From an uncultured Ralstonia sp. (GTDB lineage: Bacteria; Pseudomonadota; Gammaproteobacteria; Burkholderiales; Burkholderiaceae), in NCBI GenBank assembly GCA_913056305.1, contig CAJXMR010000014.1:1-50925 (forward strand): a DNA stretch of 50,925 nt, read 5' to 3'. The translations under genes and the position numbers were made by a program. The notes below the pieces were generated by a model. It ran no database searches and was not told the origin of the DNA. It was given only the letters and a program-made list of their open reading frames with translations. Each line of letters opens with the position of its first letter. The stretch's first letter is position 1. Shown piece after piece: positions 8,996 through 18,724 of this stretch.

Positions 8996-10060
8996 TTGTC
9001 CCATATTCTCGTCACCGGCGGTGCCGGCTTTATTGGCGGCAATTTCGTCCTGAACTGGCTGGCGAATCCCAGTGCCGATGGCATCGTCAACGTCGACAAA
9101 TTGACCTATGCCGGCAATCGTAAGACCCTGGCATCGGTCGAGAACGATCCGCGCCATGTGTTCTCCCAGACGGATATCTGTGATCGCGCCGCCTTGGATA
9201 ACCTGTTCGCCAAGTTCAAGCCGCGTGCCGTGGTCCACTTTGCCGCCGAGAGCCACGTGGATCGCTCGATCCACGGCCCGGGCGAGTTCATCCAGACCAA
9301 TATTGTCGGCACGTTCACCCTGCTTGAAGCGGTGCGTGCGTACTGGAGCGAACTCGACGAAGAGCCCAAGGCCGCTTTCCGCTTCCTGCATGTCTCGACT
9401 GACGAGGTGTTCGGCTCGCTCGGGCCGACCGACCCGCAGTTCTCCGAGACGACGCCCTACGCGCCCAACAGCCCGTACTCGGCGTCGAAGGCTGCATCGG
9501 ACCATCTGGTGCGCGCATATCACCATACGTATGGCCTGCCGGTCGTGACGACCAACTGCTCCAACAACTATGGGCCGTACCACTTCCCGGAAAAGCTAAT
9601 TCCTCTGATGATCGCCAACGCGCTCGGCGGCAAGCCGCTGCCGGTCTACGGCGATGGGCAGAACGTGCGCGACTGGCTGTACGTGGGTGACCACTGCGCC
9701 GCCATCCGCGAGGTGCTGGCAGGGGGGCGTTTGGGTGAGACATACAACGTCGGCGGCTGGAATGAGGAGACCAATCTGGAGGTCGTGCATACGCTGTGTG
9801 ACTTGCTGGATCAGCTCAAGCCAAAGACAACCGGGTCATACCGTGACCAGATTACCTTCGTGAAGGATCGGCCCGGGCATGATCGACGCTATGCCATCGA
9901 CGCCCGCAAGCTCGAGCGCGAGCTTGGCTGGAAGCCGGCTGAAACGTTCGAAACTGGGCTGCGCAAGACGGTGCAATGGTATTTGGACAACCAGGCGTGG
10001 GTGCAGGACGTGATGTCAGGTGAGTATCGGAACTGGGTGGCAAAGCAATATGCAGCGTAA
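8996..10060 (+). CDS. rfbB: dTDP-glucose 4,6-dehydratase
   Basis: A 354-residue short-chain dehydrogenase/reductase: dTDP-D-glucose to dTDP-4-keto-6-deoxy-D-glucose. The NAD-binding [11 protein letters not shown] is at the N-terminus, the catalytic TDE at residues 135-137 and YSASK (Tyr161, Lys165) are intact, and the length is typical. The start is a TTG at 8996; it is supported by a strong Shine-Dalgarno AAGGAG at 8982-8987 with an 8-base gap, and by homology beginning right there (MSHILVTGG). It is the first gene of the long same-direction cluster and supplies the branch-point intermediate both for rhamnose and for the WecE-type aminotransferase at 30668. Confidence 0.96.
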   Translation: MSHILVTGGAGFIGGNFVLNWLANPSADGIVNVDKLTYAGNRKTLASVENDPRHVFSQTDICDRAALDNLFAKFKPRAVVHFAAESHVDRSIHGPGEFIQTNIVGTFTLLEAVRAYWSELDEEPKAAFRFLHVSTDEVFGSLGPTDPQFSETTPYAPNSPYSASKAASDHLVRAYHHTYGLPVVTTNCSNNYGPYHFPEKLIPLMIANALGGKPLPVYGDGQNVRDWLYVGDHCAAIREVLAGGRLGETYNVGGWNEETNLEVVHTLCDLLDQLKPKTTGSYRDQITFVKDRPGHDRRYAIDARKLERELGWKPAETFETGLRKTVQWYLDNQAWVQDVMSGEYRNWVAKQYAA

Positions 10061-10964
10061 GGCGCGTGCCGTGCCGAAGCTCCTTGTTACCGGGAGCAAT
10101 GGCCAAGTCGGTTTCGAGCTCCGTCGTAGCTTGGCTCCGCTCGGCGAGGTGATTGCACTGGATCGTGCCGGCTGTGACCTGTCTCAGCCCGACGCATTGC
10201 GCCGGGTGGTTCGCGAGCATTGCCCGGATGTCATCGTCAATCCGGCTGCTTACACTGCGGTGGACAAAGCTGAAAGTGATGTCGAGACTGCTTTTGCCGT
10301 CAACTGCGCTGCCGCAGGTGTGCTGGCCGAAGAGGCGCGTGCGCTTGGGAGCCTGATGGTTCACTACAGCACCGATTACGTATTCGACGGCACTAAGGCT
10401 GGTGCCTACGCCGAGGCAGATGCGACCAATCCGCAGTCCATCTATGGCAAGAGCAAGCTCGCGGGTGAGCAGGCCATCGCCGCTTCGGGTGCGACAGCGC
10501 TGGTGTTGCGCACGTGCTGGGTGGCAGGGGCTCATGGTGGCAATTTCGCCAAGACCATGCTGAAACTGGGTCGCGAGCGTGACAGCCTGCGTGTGATCGC
10601 GGACCAGTTTGGCGCACCAACTACGGCAGCATTGATCGCCGACGTCACTGCGCAAATTATTGCCCGCTACTGGTTGTCGGCAGACCGTTCGGCCTTTCCT
10701 GGCGGCGTCTATCACCTCGCCGCTGCTGGCGAAACCACCTGGCATGGCTACGCCACCGAGGTGCTACGCTATGCCGCAGTCTGTGGCGTAGCGCTTAAGG
10801 TTGACCCGGAGACAATCACTGCCATCCCCGCGACCGAATATCCACTGCCGGCACCGCGGCCCGCCAACTCGCGCCTCGATACGACCAAGCTGCGCGAGAC
10901 GTTTGATGTTCACCTTCCGGACTGGCGCCAGGGTGTGCGTTTCCTGCTCGACCAGATTCTTTGA
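10050..10964 (+). CDS. rfbD: dTDP-4-dehydrorhamnose reductase
   Basis: A 304-residue NAD(P)H-dependent reductase of the RmlD family, the last step to dTDP-L-rhamnose. The nucleotide loop [15 protein letters not shown], the YSTDYVFDG block and the catalytic YGKSK are present. The ATG at 10050 overlaps the rfbB stop by 11 bases; a GTG at 10071 would give a chain starting MPKLLVTG, which is also plausible because it is closer to the usual family start. Order rfbB-rfbD-rfbA-rfbC is the common rml operon layout. Confidence 0.93.
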   Translation: MQRKARAVPKLLVTGSNGQVGFELRRSLAPLGEVIALDRAGCDLSQPDALRRVVREHCPDVIVNPAAYTAVDKAESDVETAFAVNCAAAGVLAEEARALGSLMVHYSTDYVFDGTKAGAYAEADATNPQSIYGKSKLAGEQAIAASGATALVLRTCWVAGAHGGNFAKTMLKLGRERDSLRVIADQFGAPTTAALIADVTAQIIARYWLSADRSAFPGGVYHLAAAGETTWHGYATEVLRYAAVCGVALKVDPETITAIPATEYPLPAPRPANSRLDTTKLRETFDVHLPDWRQGVRFLLDQIL

Positions 10965-10976
10965 GATTCCCTGATT

Positions 10977-11855
10977 ATGCGTAAAGGCATCATTCTTGCC
11001 GGTGGCTCCGGCACGCGGCTGTATCCGATTACCCGGTCGGTCTCGAAGCAACTGCTGCCTGTCTATGACAAGCCGATGATCTACTACCCGCTGTCCACGC
11101 TGATGCTGGCCGGGATTCGCGACATCTTGGTGATCTCCACCCCGGAAGACACGCCGCGCTTTGCCGAGATGCTGGGTGATGGCAGCAAGTGGGGCCTCAA
11201 CCTTCAGTACGCGGTGCAGCCTTCGCCGGATGGCTTGGCGCAGGCCTTCATCATTGGTCGTGACTTCGTCGGCAATGATCCGTCGACGCTGATCCTGGGC
11301 GACAACATCTTCCACGGCCATGATCTCGTGGCACAACTGCACCGCGCCAGCAATCAGGACGACGGTGCCACGGTGTTCGCTTACCACGTGCATGATCCAG
11401 AACGCTACGGCGTGGTTGAGTTCGACGGTGACTTCCGCGCGCTTTCTCTGGAAGAAAAGCCTGCCAAACCGCGTTCCAATTACGCTGTCACGGGTCTGTA
11501 CTTCTACGATAGGCAGGTCTGCGACATTGCTGCCGACATCCGGCCGTCCGCACGCGGTGAACTGGAAATCACGGACGTGAACAAGCGCTATCTCGAGTTG
11601 GCGCAGCTCAACGTCGAGATCATGGGGCGCGGATACGCCTGGCTGGACACCGGCACGCACGAATCCCTGCTCGAGGCGGCCAGCTTCATTGCGACACTGC
11701 AAAACCGACAAGGATTGATGGTGGCCTGCCCTGAGGAGATTGCCTACCGAAGCGGCTGGATCAGCGCAGACAGCGTGGCGGAACTCGCCAAACCGCTTTC
11801 AAAGAATGCCTATGGCAGATACCTGCAGCGCGTGGTGTCGGAATCCATCAGATAG
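10977..11855 (+). CDS. rfbA: Glucose-1-phosphate thymidylyltransferase
   Basis: A 292-residue nucleotidyltransferase that makes dTDP-glucose from dTTP and glucose-1-phosphate, the entry step of the dTDP-sugar branch. Signature motifs are [13 protein letters not shown] with the activating Arg, [16 protein letters not shown] and LGDNIFHG. Length matches E. coli RmlA. It lies 12 bases after rfbD and 15 before rfbC. Glucose-1-phosphate is probably provided by the mutase encoded at 37865. Confidence 0.96.
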   Translation: MRKGIILAGGSGTRLYPITRSVSKQLLPVYDKPMIYYPLSTLMLAGIRDILVISTPEDTPRFAEMLGDGSKWGLNLQYAVQPSPDGLAQAFIIGRDFVGNDPSTLILGDNIFHGHDLVAQLHRASNQDDGATVFAYHVHDPERYGVVEFDGDFRALSLEEKPAKPRSNYAVTGLYFYDRQVCDIAADIRPSARGELEITDVNKRYLELAQLNVEIMGRGYAWLDTGTHESLLEAASFIATLQNRQGLMVACPEEIAYRSGWISADSVAELAKPLSKNAYGRYLQRVVSESIR

Positions 11856-11870
11856 ACAAAGACGTCAACA

Positions 11871-12422
11871 ATGAATCTTAAAGCTATCCCTACCTCGCTT
11901 CCGGAAGTTCTGATTCTGGAACCCAAGGTGTTCGGTGATGACCGCGGCTTTTTTTTCGAGAGCTTCAACGCTCGTGCCTTTGATGAGGCTACCGGCCTGA
12001 ACCGAACTTTCGTTCAGGACAACCATTCTCGCTCAGCACGCAATGTTCTGCGAGGGCTCCACTATCAGATTCAGCGGCCCCAGGGCAAGCTGGTGCGCGT
12101 GGTTTCGGGGGCGGTTTTTGACGTGGCGGTGGATATGCGTCGCAGCTCACCCAATTTCGGCAAGTGGGTCGGCGTTGAGCTGTCTGCGGAAAACAAGCGC
12201 CAACTGTGGGTGCCGGAAGGGTTCGCTCACGGCTTCGTGGTGACTTCTGAAAGCGCAGAGTTCCTCTACAAGACCACCGACTATTGGTTCCCCGAGCACG
12301 AACGTAGCCTGCTGTGGAATGACCCCGAAATCGGCATCACCTGGCCGCTCAATGGCACGCCAATCCTGGCGGCAAAGGATGCCGCTGCGGCAACGCTGGC
12401 CGCAGCGGACACCTTCGACTGA
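11871..12422 (+). CDS. rfbC: dTDP-4-dehydrorhamnose 3,5-epimerase
   Basis: A 183-residue cupin-fold epimerase of the RmlC family. Conserved features are DDRGFFFESFN, the QDNHSRS segment, the catalytic His64 in RGLHYQ and VPEGFAHGF. It converts dTDP-4-keto-6-deoxyglucose to the L-lyxo form used by RfbD. It ends the rml subset; a 161-base gap separates it from the wzz-like gene, where I see no clear promoter or terminator. Confidence 0.95.
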   Translation: MNLKAIPTSLPEVLILEPKVFGDDRGFFFESFNARAFDEATGLNRTFVQDNHSRSARNVLRGLHYQIQRPQGKLVRVVSGAVFDVAVDMRRSSPNFGKWVGVELSAENKRQLWVPEGFAHGFVVTSESAEFLYKTTDYWFPEHERSLLWNDPEIGITWPLNGTPILAAKDAAAATLAAADTFD

Positions 12423-12583
12423 GCACGCCTCAGTGGACGAGGCGCGGGCGCGACTGCTCCATTGTTTGCTTCGATCCGTTTGTCGAGCGTTTGGTGATCC
12501 TTCACTTCGTATTTTGCCCTCGGAATTCAATGAAGCACGGGTGCCAATACGCCAAGGGAAATTGAGTAGATAAATTCGTTGCT

Positions 12584-13633
12584 ATGGGAATGGATAAAGT
12601 TGACCCTGCATCCGCACGGGCATTGAGCGAATGGCGGACATTCGGCCGCGTACTCGCCAAACACAAGCGCTTGTTGGTGGCCGTGCCTTTGCTGGCGGCG
12701 GTGGTTGCGGCGGGGGTGTTGCAACTGGTGCCGAATCAGTACACCGCAGTGCTCAAGATCGCTCCGTCGCCCTCCGCACAACTCTATATGTGGGCGTTGC
12801 GGGAGAACGGTCTGACGCGTTCGATCGTCGAAAAATTCGACCTTACCCGTCATTTCGGCGGCGTATCGCCAGTGATGGCGCGCCGCGAACTGGAGTCCGA
12901 GGTTCAGCTCGTCGCCAATTTGCAGGACAACTTTGTTGATGTGCGGGTGACAGATAAAGATCCCGAGATGGCAAAGAACCTCGCCAACGCCTATGGCGAC
13001 GGAATGATTGATCTGCTCGTCGGCTTGCATCTCACAGATGCGTCGAAGGCAATCTACGCGTTGCAATCGAGGCGCGAGCGGGCCGTGAAGAGCGTCGCGG
13101 AGGCGCGGGCGAAAATGGAGCGGCCGGACATCAAGTCCGCGCTGCAGTTTGTCTCGACCTCGACGCGTGTTGGTGTGATCGGCATGGCTGGTGTCCAGGC
13201 GGAGACGACGCTTTCGATGGGATTGTTGCAGCCAACGACCCTGCAGAATCAAAACGACCTGGCGCGACAAACCTTGGACCAGAACGAAATCGTTCGCTTG
13301 CAGGAGCGGCTGGCCGGAATCCAACGGGCTCTGGCCGACGACATGCAGTTCAAGAATGCGGGTGTCCCGGTTGGCAACGTGGTGTCAGCGGTTGATGCCT
13401 TGCAGGACCAGGCGTACTGGGAGGCGATGGTCGATCGTATTGACCGCCGTATTGACGTGCTGCGGGCGACGGCGCGCGACGAGATTCGGGTGATTCGTGC
13501 GACGACCCCCGATAGCCCTTCCGGGCCACGGCGTCTGATGCTGGCAGCGGCGGTTGGTTTGGCCTCGTTGTTGATTGCCGTTATTTACGTGTTGGGTCGG
13601 GACCAATTCCAGCGTCAGCGCGGTGCCGATTGA
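12584..13633 (+). CDS. Wzz-like polysaccharide chain-length determinant
   Basis: A 349-residue protein with the polysaccharide co-polymerase layout: a short cytoplasmic N-terminus, transmembrane segment 1 (about residues 28-48), a long periplasmic part rich in helices (about 50-310, coiled-coil-like near 160-180 and 225-260) and transmembrane segment 2 (about 312-336) preceded by a proline-containing stretch TTPDSPSGPRR, typical of Wzz. There is no cytoplasmic kinase domain, so this is a PCP-1-like regulator of O-antigen length rather than a Wzc kinase. Known role: sets the modal number of repeat units made by Wzy. Immediate neighbours are wzx and wzy candidates. Sequence identity to any named Wzz is unknown to me. 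Confidence 0.72.
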   Translation: MGMDKVDPASARALSEWRTFGRVLAKHKRLLVAVPLLAAVVAAGVLQLVPNQYTAVLKIAPSPSAQLYMWALRENGLTRSIVEKFDLTRHFGGVSPVMARRELESEVQLVANLQDNFVDVRVTDKDPEMAKNLANAYGDGMIDLLVGLHLTDASKAIYALQSRRERAVKSVAEARAKMERPDIKSALQFVSTSTRVGVIGMAGVQAETTLSMGLLQPTTLQNQNDLARQTLDQNEIVRLQERLAGIQRALADDMQFKNAGVPVGNVVSAVDALQDQAYWEAMVDRIDRRIDVLRATARDEIRVIRATTPDSPSGPRRLMLAAAVGLASLLIAVIYVLGRDQFQRQRGAD

Positions 13634-13821
13634 GCGGTAGCTCGAGCGACTGGACATGTGGCTCGGCAACCTATGGGTTTTGCCGTGTAGGGAATCACCA
13701 TGCCAAGTCCGTTGTTGAGAGCGGAAAGAAGCATGGAGCCAAGACCGGCAGATGGAGGCTCCAGCAATTCCCAACGATTCTGCGCCCAGTCGCTGCAATT
13801 TGATGCGGATGTTTATCACGG

Positions 13822-15099
13822 ATGTCTCTTAGCAGGAATACCATTTGGAATCTCGCGGGCGCGGGGTTACCGCTATTGATCGGTGCGGCCACGATTCCGT
13901 GGTTGATGAGTCGGCTGGGGGTGGAGCGCTTTGGGATTCTGACGCTGCTGTGGGCCATCATTGGATACTTCAGCCTGTTTGATTTCGGTCTTGGCAGAGC
14001 GCTGACCCAGCAGGTCTCAGCGAGTCTTGGGGAGGGGCACGAGGCGCAGATTCCGGGGTTGGTCCGCTCAGGGATCAAGTTCACATTTGCCACTGGGGTA
14101 CTGGGCGCGCTCCTTCTGGTGGCAAGCGCACATCCTCTCGGATATTCCATCCTCAACGTATCCGCGTCCTTGCAGAAGGAGACCTTTGTCAGCCTATTGA
14201 TCGCAGCCATCGGCATCCCGTTGGCCACGGTCAGTGCGGGCCTGCGGGGCGTGGTGGAAGGGTATGAGCGTTTCTTGGCGAGCAATGTCGCCAGAATCTT
14301 TCTGGGCGTCTCAATCTTTGCGTTCCCCGTCTTCGGTGTGCTATTGAGCGGGCCGTCGCTGGTCGCTGTGACGATCTGGTTGATCATTTCCAGATTCGCT
14401 TCAATGGTGCTGTTCTGGTACTTCGTCGGACGCCTGCCGTACCATCGCCTCCCGGTGTTGCCGCGTGAGGCGGGCGCCACGCGCAAACTTCTGTCGTTCG
14501 GGGTCTGGATGGCGTTGAGCAACCTGATCAGCCCCTTACTGGTGAATGCGGACCGATTTGTGATTTCCCATTTGCTTGGCGCAGCAGTGGTGGCTTTCTA
14601 TACGGTACCGTTCGAGTTTCTCGTGCGCTTGCTGATCCTCCCTGGTGCCATCGGCTCCACGCTGCTGCCCCGCATGGCGCGTGACCACCAGCAGGATCCG
14701 GCCAAGTCCCACGCGCTCTTCCGGCAGGGATTGACGATCACGTTCCTTGTCATGGGTGGCTTGGCGCTCCTGTGCTGTGTGATCGCCTACCCATTGATGA
14801 ACCATTTCCTTGCGCCCGGTTTTGCTGCGCGCTCAATCTGGGTCGTGCTTATCCTATCGGTGGGCGTCGTCGTCAACGGGGTTGCGTACATGCCTTACAC
14901 CGCGCTGCATTCCATGAAGGTGGCCCGGCCCGTCGGCATCCTGCATAGCGCGGAGCTCGTGATCTACCTGCCGCTGTTGGTCGGTTGTGTCTATCTGATG
15001 GGGTTGGAGGGCGCTGCGGTCGCGTGGACGCTGCGTGCTTTCTTGGACTGCTTGGGTCTGTTCTATCTCTATCGTAGGGCGACGCTTGATGCTGTTTGA
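13822..15099 (+). CDS. wzx: Wzx-type O-antigen/polysaccharide flippase
   Basis: A 425-residue, strongly hydrophobic protein with about 12-14 predicted membrane segments and the usual N-terminal pattern NTIWNLAGAGLPLLIGAATIP, followed by GVERFGILTL and FDFGLGRALTQQVS. These are typical of the MOP/PST flippase family that moves undecaprenyl-PP-linked repeat units across the inner membrane. It begins 188 bases after the wzz-like gene and its 3' end overlaps the next gene (wzy candidate) by 11 bases. A second, different flippase is encoded at 35548-36765. Confidence 0.85.
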   Translation: MSLSRNTIWNLAGAGLPLLIGAATIPWLMSRLGVERFGILTLLWAIIGYFSLFDFGLGRALTQQVSASLGEGHEAQIPGLVRSGIKFTFATGVLGALLLVASAHPLGYSILNVSASLQKETFVSLLIAAIGIPLATVSAGLRGVVEGYERFLASNVARIFLGVSIFAFPVFGVLLSGPSLVAVTIWLIISRFASMVLFWYFVGRLPYHRLPVLPREAGATRKLLSFGVWMALSNLISPLLVNADRFVISHLLGAAVVAFYTVPFEFLVRLLILPGAIGSTLLPRMARDHQQDPAKSHALFRQGLTITFLVMGGLALLCCVIAYPLMNHFLAPGFAARSIWVVLILSVGVVVNGVAYMPYTALHSMKVARPVGILHSAELVIYLPLLVGCVYLMGLEGAAVAWTLRAFLDCLGLFYLYRRATLDAV

Positions 15100-16267
15100 T
15101 CCGAGACTCGTCTTCCTGCTGTTGTGGAGCACTCAGATCGCAGGGCAACTGCTTGCCGGAGACGTCTTCGGCCAATATTCCGTCCTGACCTGGTCGGCGA
15201 TTGCGTGCGCCGTCCTGGGCTTTGTGGCGGGCTCGACGCTGGGTGCCAGCTTGCCAATCCTGGAGAATGGGGCGCCGGGTTCGACACCGGATCGGCGTGA
15301 TCCGTTCGTGCGTCGGGCTTTCCACTGGTTTGTGGTTTTGTATGGGATCACCGGGGTGCTCGTGCTCGCGAAGGTGTACCTGATCCTACGCGCGCAACTG
15401 GGCGGCGCGGTGACACTGCCGGGCATTCGGCAGGCGATTGTTTTTGACTTTGTCGGGCCGCGGAACATCTTCAGCCTGTTGCGGGTGTTCTTCTTTGGCG
15501 TGGGCGTGTGCATCTACTTCGTTGCCCACGCACGTTCGCTGTCCCGCTGGGAGTTGCTGTTTGTTCTGATGATTGGCCTGTTGTCAGCGTTGCTGACGAC
15601 AGGGCGCCTCTACATGCTGATGCTGTTCGTCGCGGTGACGGCCTTGCTTTATCGGCAGCGTATTGTGACGCTGCGCGGCGTGCTGAGCGCGGCGGTGGGA
15701 TTCATGGCGCTGTTTTTTCTCGTGGCTGTCTTGCTAGGCAAGGGAACCTCGGGCGGAGGCGTGCTGAGGCAGGTGATTTGGAATGCCCAGATCTATTTGT
15801 TGAGCAGCGTGGCCTGCCTGGATAATTACATCCAGACCGGCTTGCAGGAGATTCCGGGTGGCGCGTTGCTGCCCAACAGCGTACGCGGTCTTCTGCATGG
15901 CTTCGGCGTGAACATCCCGTTGAGGCCGCCGCTGATGCCATTTGTCAGCGTTCCCATGACTTGCAACACCTATACAGCATTGTTCCCCTTGTATCACGAT
16001 GGGTCGCTGCTCGGTGTGCTTGCCGGATTTTTTGGGATCGGCCTGTTTCATCAGCTCTTATACAAGTGGAATCTGTCCAGCGAGAACCCCGTTGCTTGGT
16101 ATTTCTACGCGGTCTCTCTTTACCCGCTATGTATGTCGATTTTTGAGGATTCGTATTTCTCCTCGCCGGGCTTCTGGATTTTGTTGTGGCTTCCACCCGT
16201 GCTGTATTGGCTCTGCCAGCGCGCATTTCGTGTGCCGGACAAGCGAGCGATGTGGACAGCTAATTGA
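15089..16267 (+). CDS. wzy: Wzy-like oligosaccharide repeat-unit polymerase
   Basis: A 392-residue polytopic membrane protein (about 10-12 hydrophobic segments) without enzyme motifs recognisable by eye. The large loop followed by CNTYTALFPLYHDGSLLGV resembles the conserved region of O-antigen polymerases of the oligosaccharide repeat unit family. The start ATG at 15089 overlaps the wzx end by 11 bases; an earlier in-frame codon at 15035 would lie deep in wzx. Position between wzx and a glycosyltransferase, next to a wzz-like gene, supports the polymerase call. Polymerases are poorly conserved, so the assignment rests on topology and context. Confidence 0.7.
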   Translation: MLFDPRLVFLLLWSTQIAGQLLAGDVFGQYSVLTWSAIACAVLGFVAGSTLGASLPILENGAPGSTPDRRDPFVRRAFHWFVVLYGITGVLVLAKVYLILRAQLGGAVTLPGIRQAIVFDFVGPRNIFSLLRVFFFGVGVCIYFVAHARSLSRWELLFVLMIGLLSALLTTGRLYMLMLFVAVTALLYRQRIVTLRGVLSAAVGFMALFFLVAVLLGKGTSGGGVLRQVIWNAQIYLLSSVACLDNYIQTGLQEIPGGALLPNSVRGLLHGFGVNIPLRPPLMPFVSVPMTCNTYTALFPLYHDGSLLGVLAGFFGIGLFHQLLYKWNLSSENPVAWYFYAVSLYPLCMSIFEDSYFSSPGFWILLWLPPVLYWLCQRAFRVPDKRAMWTAN

Positions 16268-16296
16268 ACACAGAGATTATTCGAACGAACAAGCTT

Positions 16297-17517
16297 ATGC
16301 AAAATTCCGCAGCGTTCACCATTTGCGCAATCAACTACCTTCCCAAGGCGTTGGTTCTGTTTGAATCCTATCGCCGACATCATCCGGATCACGCGTTCTA
16401 CATTGTCCTCGTTGACCGTAAGGCAGACGATCTCGTGATAGATCGCCCGGGCCTGACCGTGATCTGGGTAGAGGACTTGGGCGTCGAGAATTTTCGGCAG
16501 CACGCGTTTGCATTCGATGTGATCGAGTTGAGCACGAACGTCAAGCCGGCCTCCCTTCTGTACTTGTTGAGTCGCTACGACGTTGCCTTGTATATCGACC
16601 CGGACATCAAGATCTACGCGCCGCTGGAGCCTGTCTTCAGTGCTTTGCAGACGGCGTCGGTCGTGGTAACCCCGCACACCAACCTGCCGGTGATCGACGG
16701 TAACAAGCCCGACGATGTGGATCTCCTGCGATTTGGCGCGTTCAACCTGGGCTTTGTTGGCGTGTCGCGCTGCGAGGAGGGTATCGCCTTCGCGAAGTGG
16801 TGGTCCGACCGCTGCCTGGCCTTTGGCTTCTATGAGCCTCAGCTTGGTTTGGCCGTCGATCAGAAATGGGTGGACTTGGCGCCGGCGTTCTTCCCCGCAC
16901 TCCAGATTCTTCATGATCCCGGCCTCAACGTCGCGTTCTGGAACCTGCACGAGCGCACGCTTGCGCAACGCGATGGGGCCTGGCGGGTGAATGACAAGGT
17001 GCTCTTGCGCTTCATCCATTTCAGCTCGTTCGATGCAAAGCGTCCGGACGTGATTGCCTACAAGCAGAGTCGGTTTGCACCGGGTTCCCGGCCGGATTTC
17101 CAGGAGCTTGCCACGGAGTATGCGGCGGAGCTCCAAAAAGAGGGTTCGGATGATTTTGTCGGACGCAAATATGGGTTCGATTATTTTTCCGATGGTACGT
17201 ACATCACCCCCGCGCTGCGGCGCTTTTATGCTGGCTTGAAAGCGCAATTTGCCGATGTCGCAGATCCGTTTGATCCGGCCGGCAAGGTGATGGCGTTCGC
17301 TAAGCGCAAGCGCTTGCTGGTGCGGGGGAATGCGGCCGCCAAACGTCACACGTTCCATGACGTTGATCGATTCCGCGGTTCGATCAAAATCATTCATGTG
17401 TTGCTGCGCGTGGCGCTTAGGGTGCTCGGGCCGAATCGCTACTATATGCTCATGCGTTATCTCAGCCACATCTCGTCGCTGCGCAATCAGACTGACATGT
17501 TTGGCCGTATCGATTAA
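16297..17517 (+). CDS. GT-A fold glycosyltransferase, cytosolic
   Basis: A soluble 406-residue protein. The N-terminal half looks like a nucleotide-diphospho-sugar transferase: FTICAINYLPKALVLFESY at the start and the acidic metal site in LYIDPDIKIYAPL (DxD at about residues 101-103). NLGFVGVSR and the later His-rich WNLHERT / FIHFSSFD motifs also fit a GT8-like or related retaining transferase. Expected role: adds one sugar to the lipid-linked repeat unit on the cytoplasmic face. An in-frame TTG at 16264 overlaps the wzy stop and would add 11 residues; the ATG is preferred because homology-like sequence starts just after it. Neither start has a convincing ribosome-binding site. Sugar specificity cannot be read. 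Confidence 0.72.
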   Translation: MQNSAAFTICAINYLPKALVLFESYRRHHPDHAFYIVLVDRKADDLVIDRPGLTVIWVEDLGVENFRQHAFAFDVIELSTNVKPASLLYLLSRYDVALYIDPDIKIYAPLEPVFSALQTASVVVTPHTNLPVIDGNKPDDVDLLRFGAFNLGFVGVSRCEEGIAFAKWWSDRCLAFGFYEPQLGLAVDQKWVDLAPAFFPALQILHDPGLNVAFWNLHERTLAQRDGAWRVNDKVLLRFIHFSSFDAKRPDVIAYKQSRFAPGSRPDFQELATEYAAELQKEGSDDFVGRKYGFDYFSDGTYITPALRRFYAGLKAQFADVADPFDPAGKVMAFAKRKRLLVRGNAAAKRHTFHDVDRFRGSIKIIHVLLRVALRVLGPNRYYMLMRYLSHISSLRNQTDMFGRID

Positions 17518-17581
17518 TCATTGCCAAACCGTTGCTCCGTTGTTTTGAGCGACAAGCATCTCAGAGCAAACTAAATTGAAG

Positions 17582-18724
17582 ATGGAAACCATACTGATCA
17601 CCGGCGGCCTCGGCTTTATCGGCCTGAACCTTGCAACCGAGTTGGTGGCTACTGGGCACCGCGTCAGGCTGTTCGATAATCTCAGCCCGCAGATTCATGG
17701 TCCTTTGCCTGTGGTCGACCATCCGGTCCTGGCATCTGATCGGGTCGAGGTGATGCGAGGGGATGTGGTCTCCCGCGCGGACCTGGAGCGAGCCATCGCA
17801 GGGGCGGATGCGATTGTCCATCTTGCCGCCGAGACAGGGACTGGGCAGTCGATGTACCAGATCGCGCACTACAACTTCGTCAACACGCAGGCCACCGCTG
17901 TGTTGCTGGAGGTGCTCCAGCAGGCAGCGAGTCCGAGCGTGAAGAAGATCATCCTGGCGTCCAGCCGCTCGGTTTACGGGGAGGGTGCATTCACATGCCC
18001 CGCGTGTTCGCCGGAAACTGTCCGCTACCCAGACCCGCGCACACGCGAGGCATTGGCGGCGCATCGCTGGGAGCCTGCGTGCCCCATATGCGCAGCGCCG
18101 ATGCAGCCGGTCGCGACGAGCGAAAGTGCGCGCATCAATCCCGCGTCCATCTACGCCGCGACCAAGTTTGCGCAGGAGGAGTTGATCCGGATCGGGGCGC
18201 AGGCCCTGGGTATCCCGAGCGTGGCCTTGCGCTTCCAGAACGTCTACGGCGAAGGGCAGTCACTCAACAATCCCTATACTGGCATCCTGTCGATCTTTTC
18301 CACCCGTATTCGTCAGGGCAAGTCGCTGCCGATCTTTGAGGACGGCCTGGAAAGCCGGGATTTCGTGCACGTGACTGATGTGGCACGTGCGGTCGCGGCT
18401 GCGTTGAAGACCGATGTGGGGATGTTCGATGTCTTCAACGTCGGACTCGGCAAGCCCGTTTCGGTCATGGAGATTGCGACCAAGCTGATGCACAAGCTGG
18501 GCGGCACGATCGCGCCGCATGTGACGGCGGAGTATCGCGTGGGCGACATCCGCCACTGTTATGCCGACATTACCCGGATCGGCGAGGCGCTCGGCTACCA
18601 GCCGCAGGTCGATATTGACGCGGGCCTGGATCGCTTCGTCGCCTGGGTGCGCACTCAGCCGTTGCCGGCTGACCGGCTCGATCAGGCGAATGAAGAACTG
18701 CGTCGTCGCAAGTTGATGGCATGA
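17582..18724 (+). CDS. NAD-dependent epimerase with cysteine tetrad; candidate dTDP-L-rhamnose 4-epimerase (WbiB-like)
   Basis: A 380-residue extended SDR protein. The Rossmann motif TGGLGFIG is at the N-terminus, and the catalytic YAATK pair is Tyr191/Lys195. Between the catalytic Ser region (LASSRSVYG) and the Tyr there is an insertion of about 50 residues with two Cys pairs, CPAC (139/142) and CPIC (167/170), which could bind zinc. From memory, such an insertion occurs in epimerases related to WbiB, the dTDP-L-rhamnose 4-epimerase that gives dTDP-6-deoxy-L-talose; this identification is an inference. The presence of rfbBDAC upstream provides the substrate. ATG at 17582 is used; a TTG two codons earlier is open. 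The stop overlaps the next gene as ATGA. Confidence 0.7.
   Translation: METILITGGLGFIGLNLATELVATGHRVRLFDNLSPQIHGPLPVVDHPVLASDRVEVMRGDVVSRADLERAIAGADAIVHLAAETGTGQSMYQIAHYNFVNTQATAVLLEVLQQAASPSVKKIILASSRSVYGEGAFTCPACSPETVRYPDPRTREALAAHRWEPACPICAAPMQPVATSESARINPASIYAATKFAQEELIRIGAQALGIPSVALRFQNVYGEGQSLNNPYTGILSIFSTRIRQGKSLPIFEDGLESRDFVHVTDVARAVAAALKTDVGMFDVFNVGLGKPVSVMEIATKLMHKLGGTIAPHVTAEYRVGDIRHCYADITRIGEALGYQPQVDIDAGLDRFVAWVRTQPLPADRLDQANEELRRRKLMA

Noticed and set aside
13634..13641. GCGGTAGC, resembling the core of an ops/JUMPstart antitermination site
   Set aside because: Only eight bases agree and the flanks do not fit the longer consensus; it is also inside the cluster, not in its leader. 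It could be chance.
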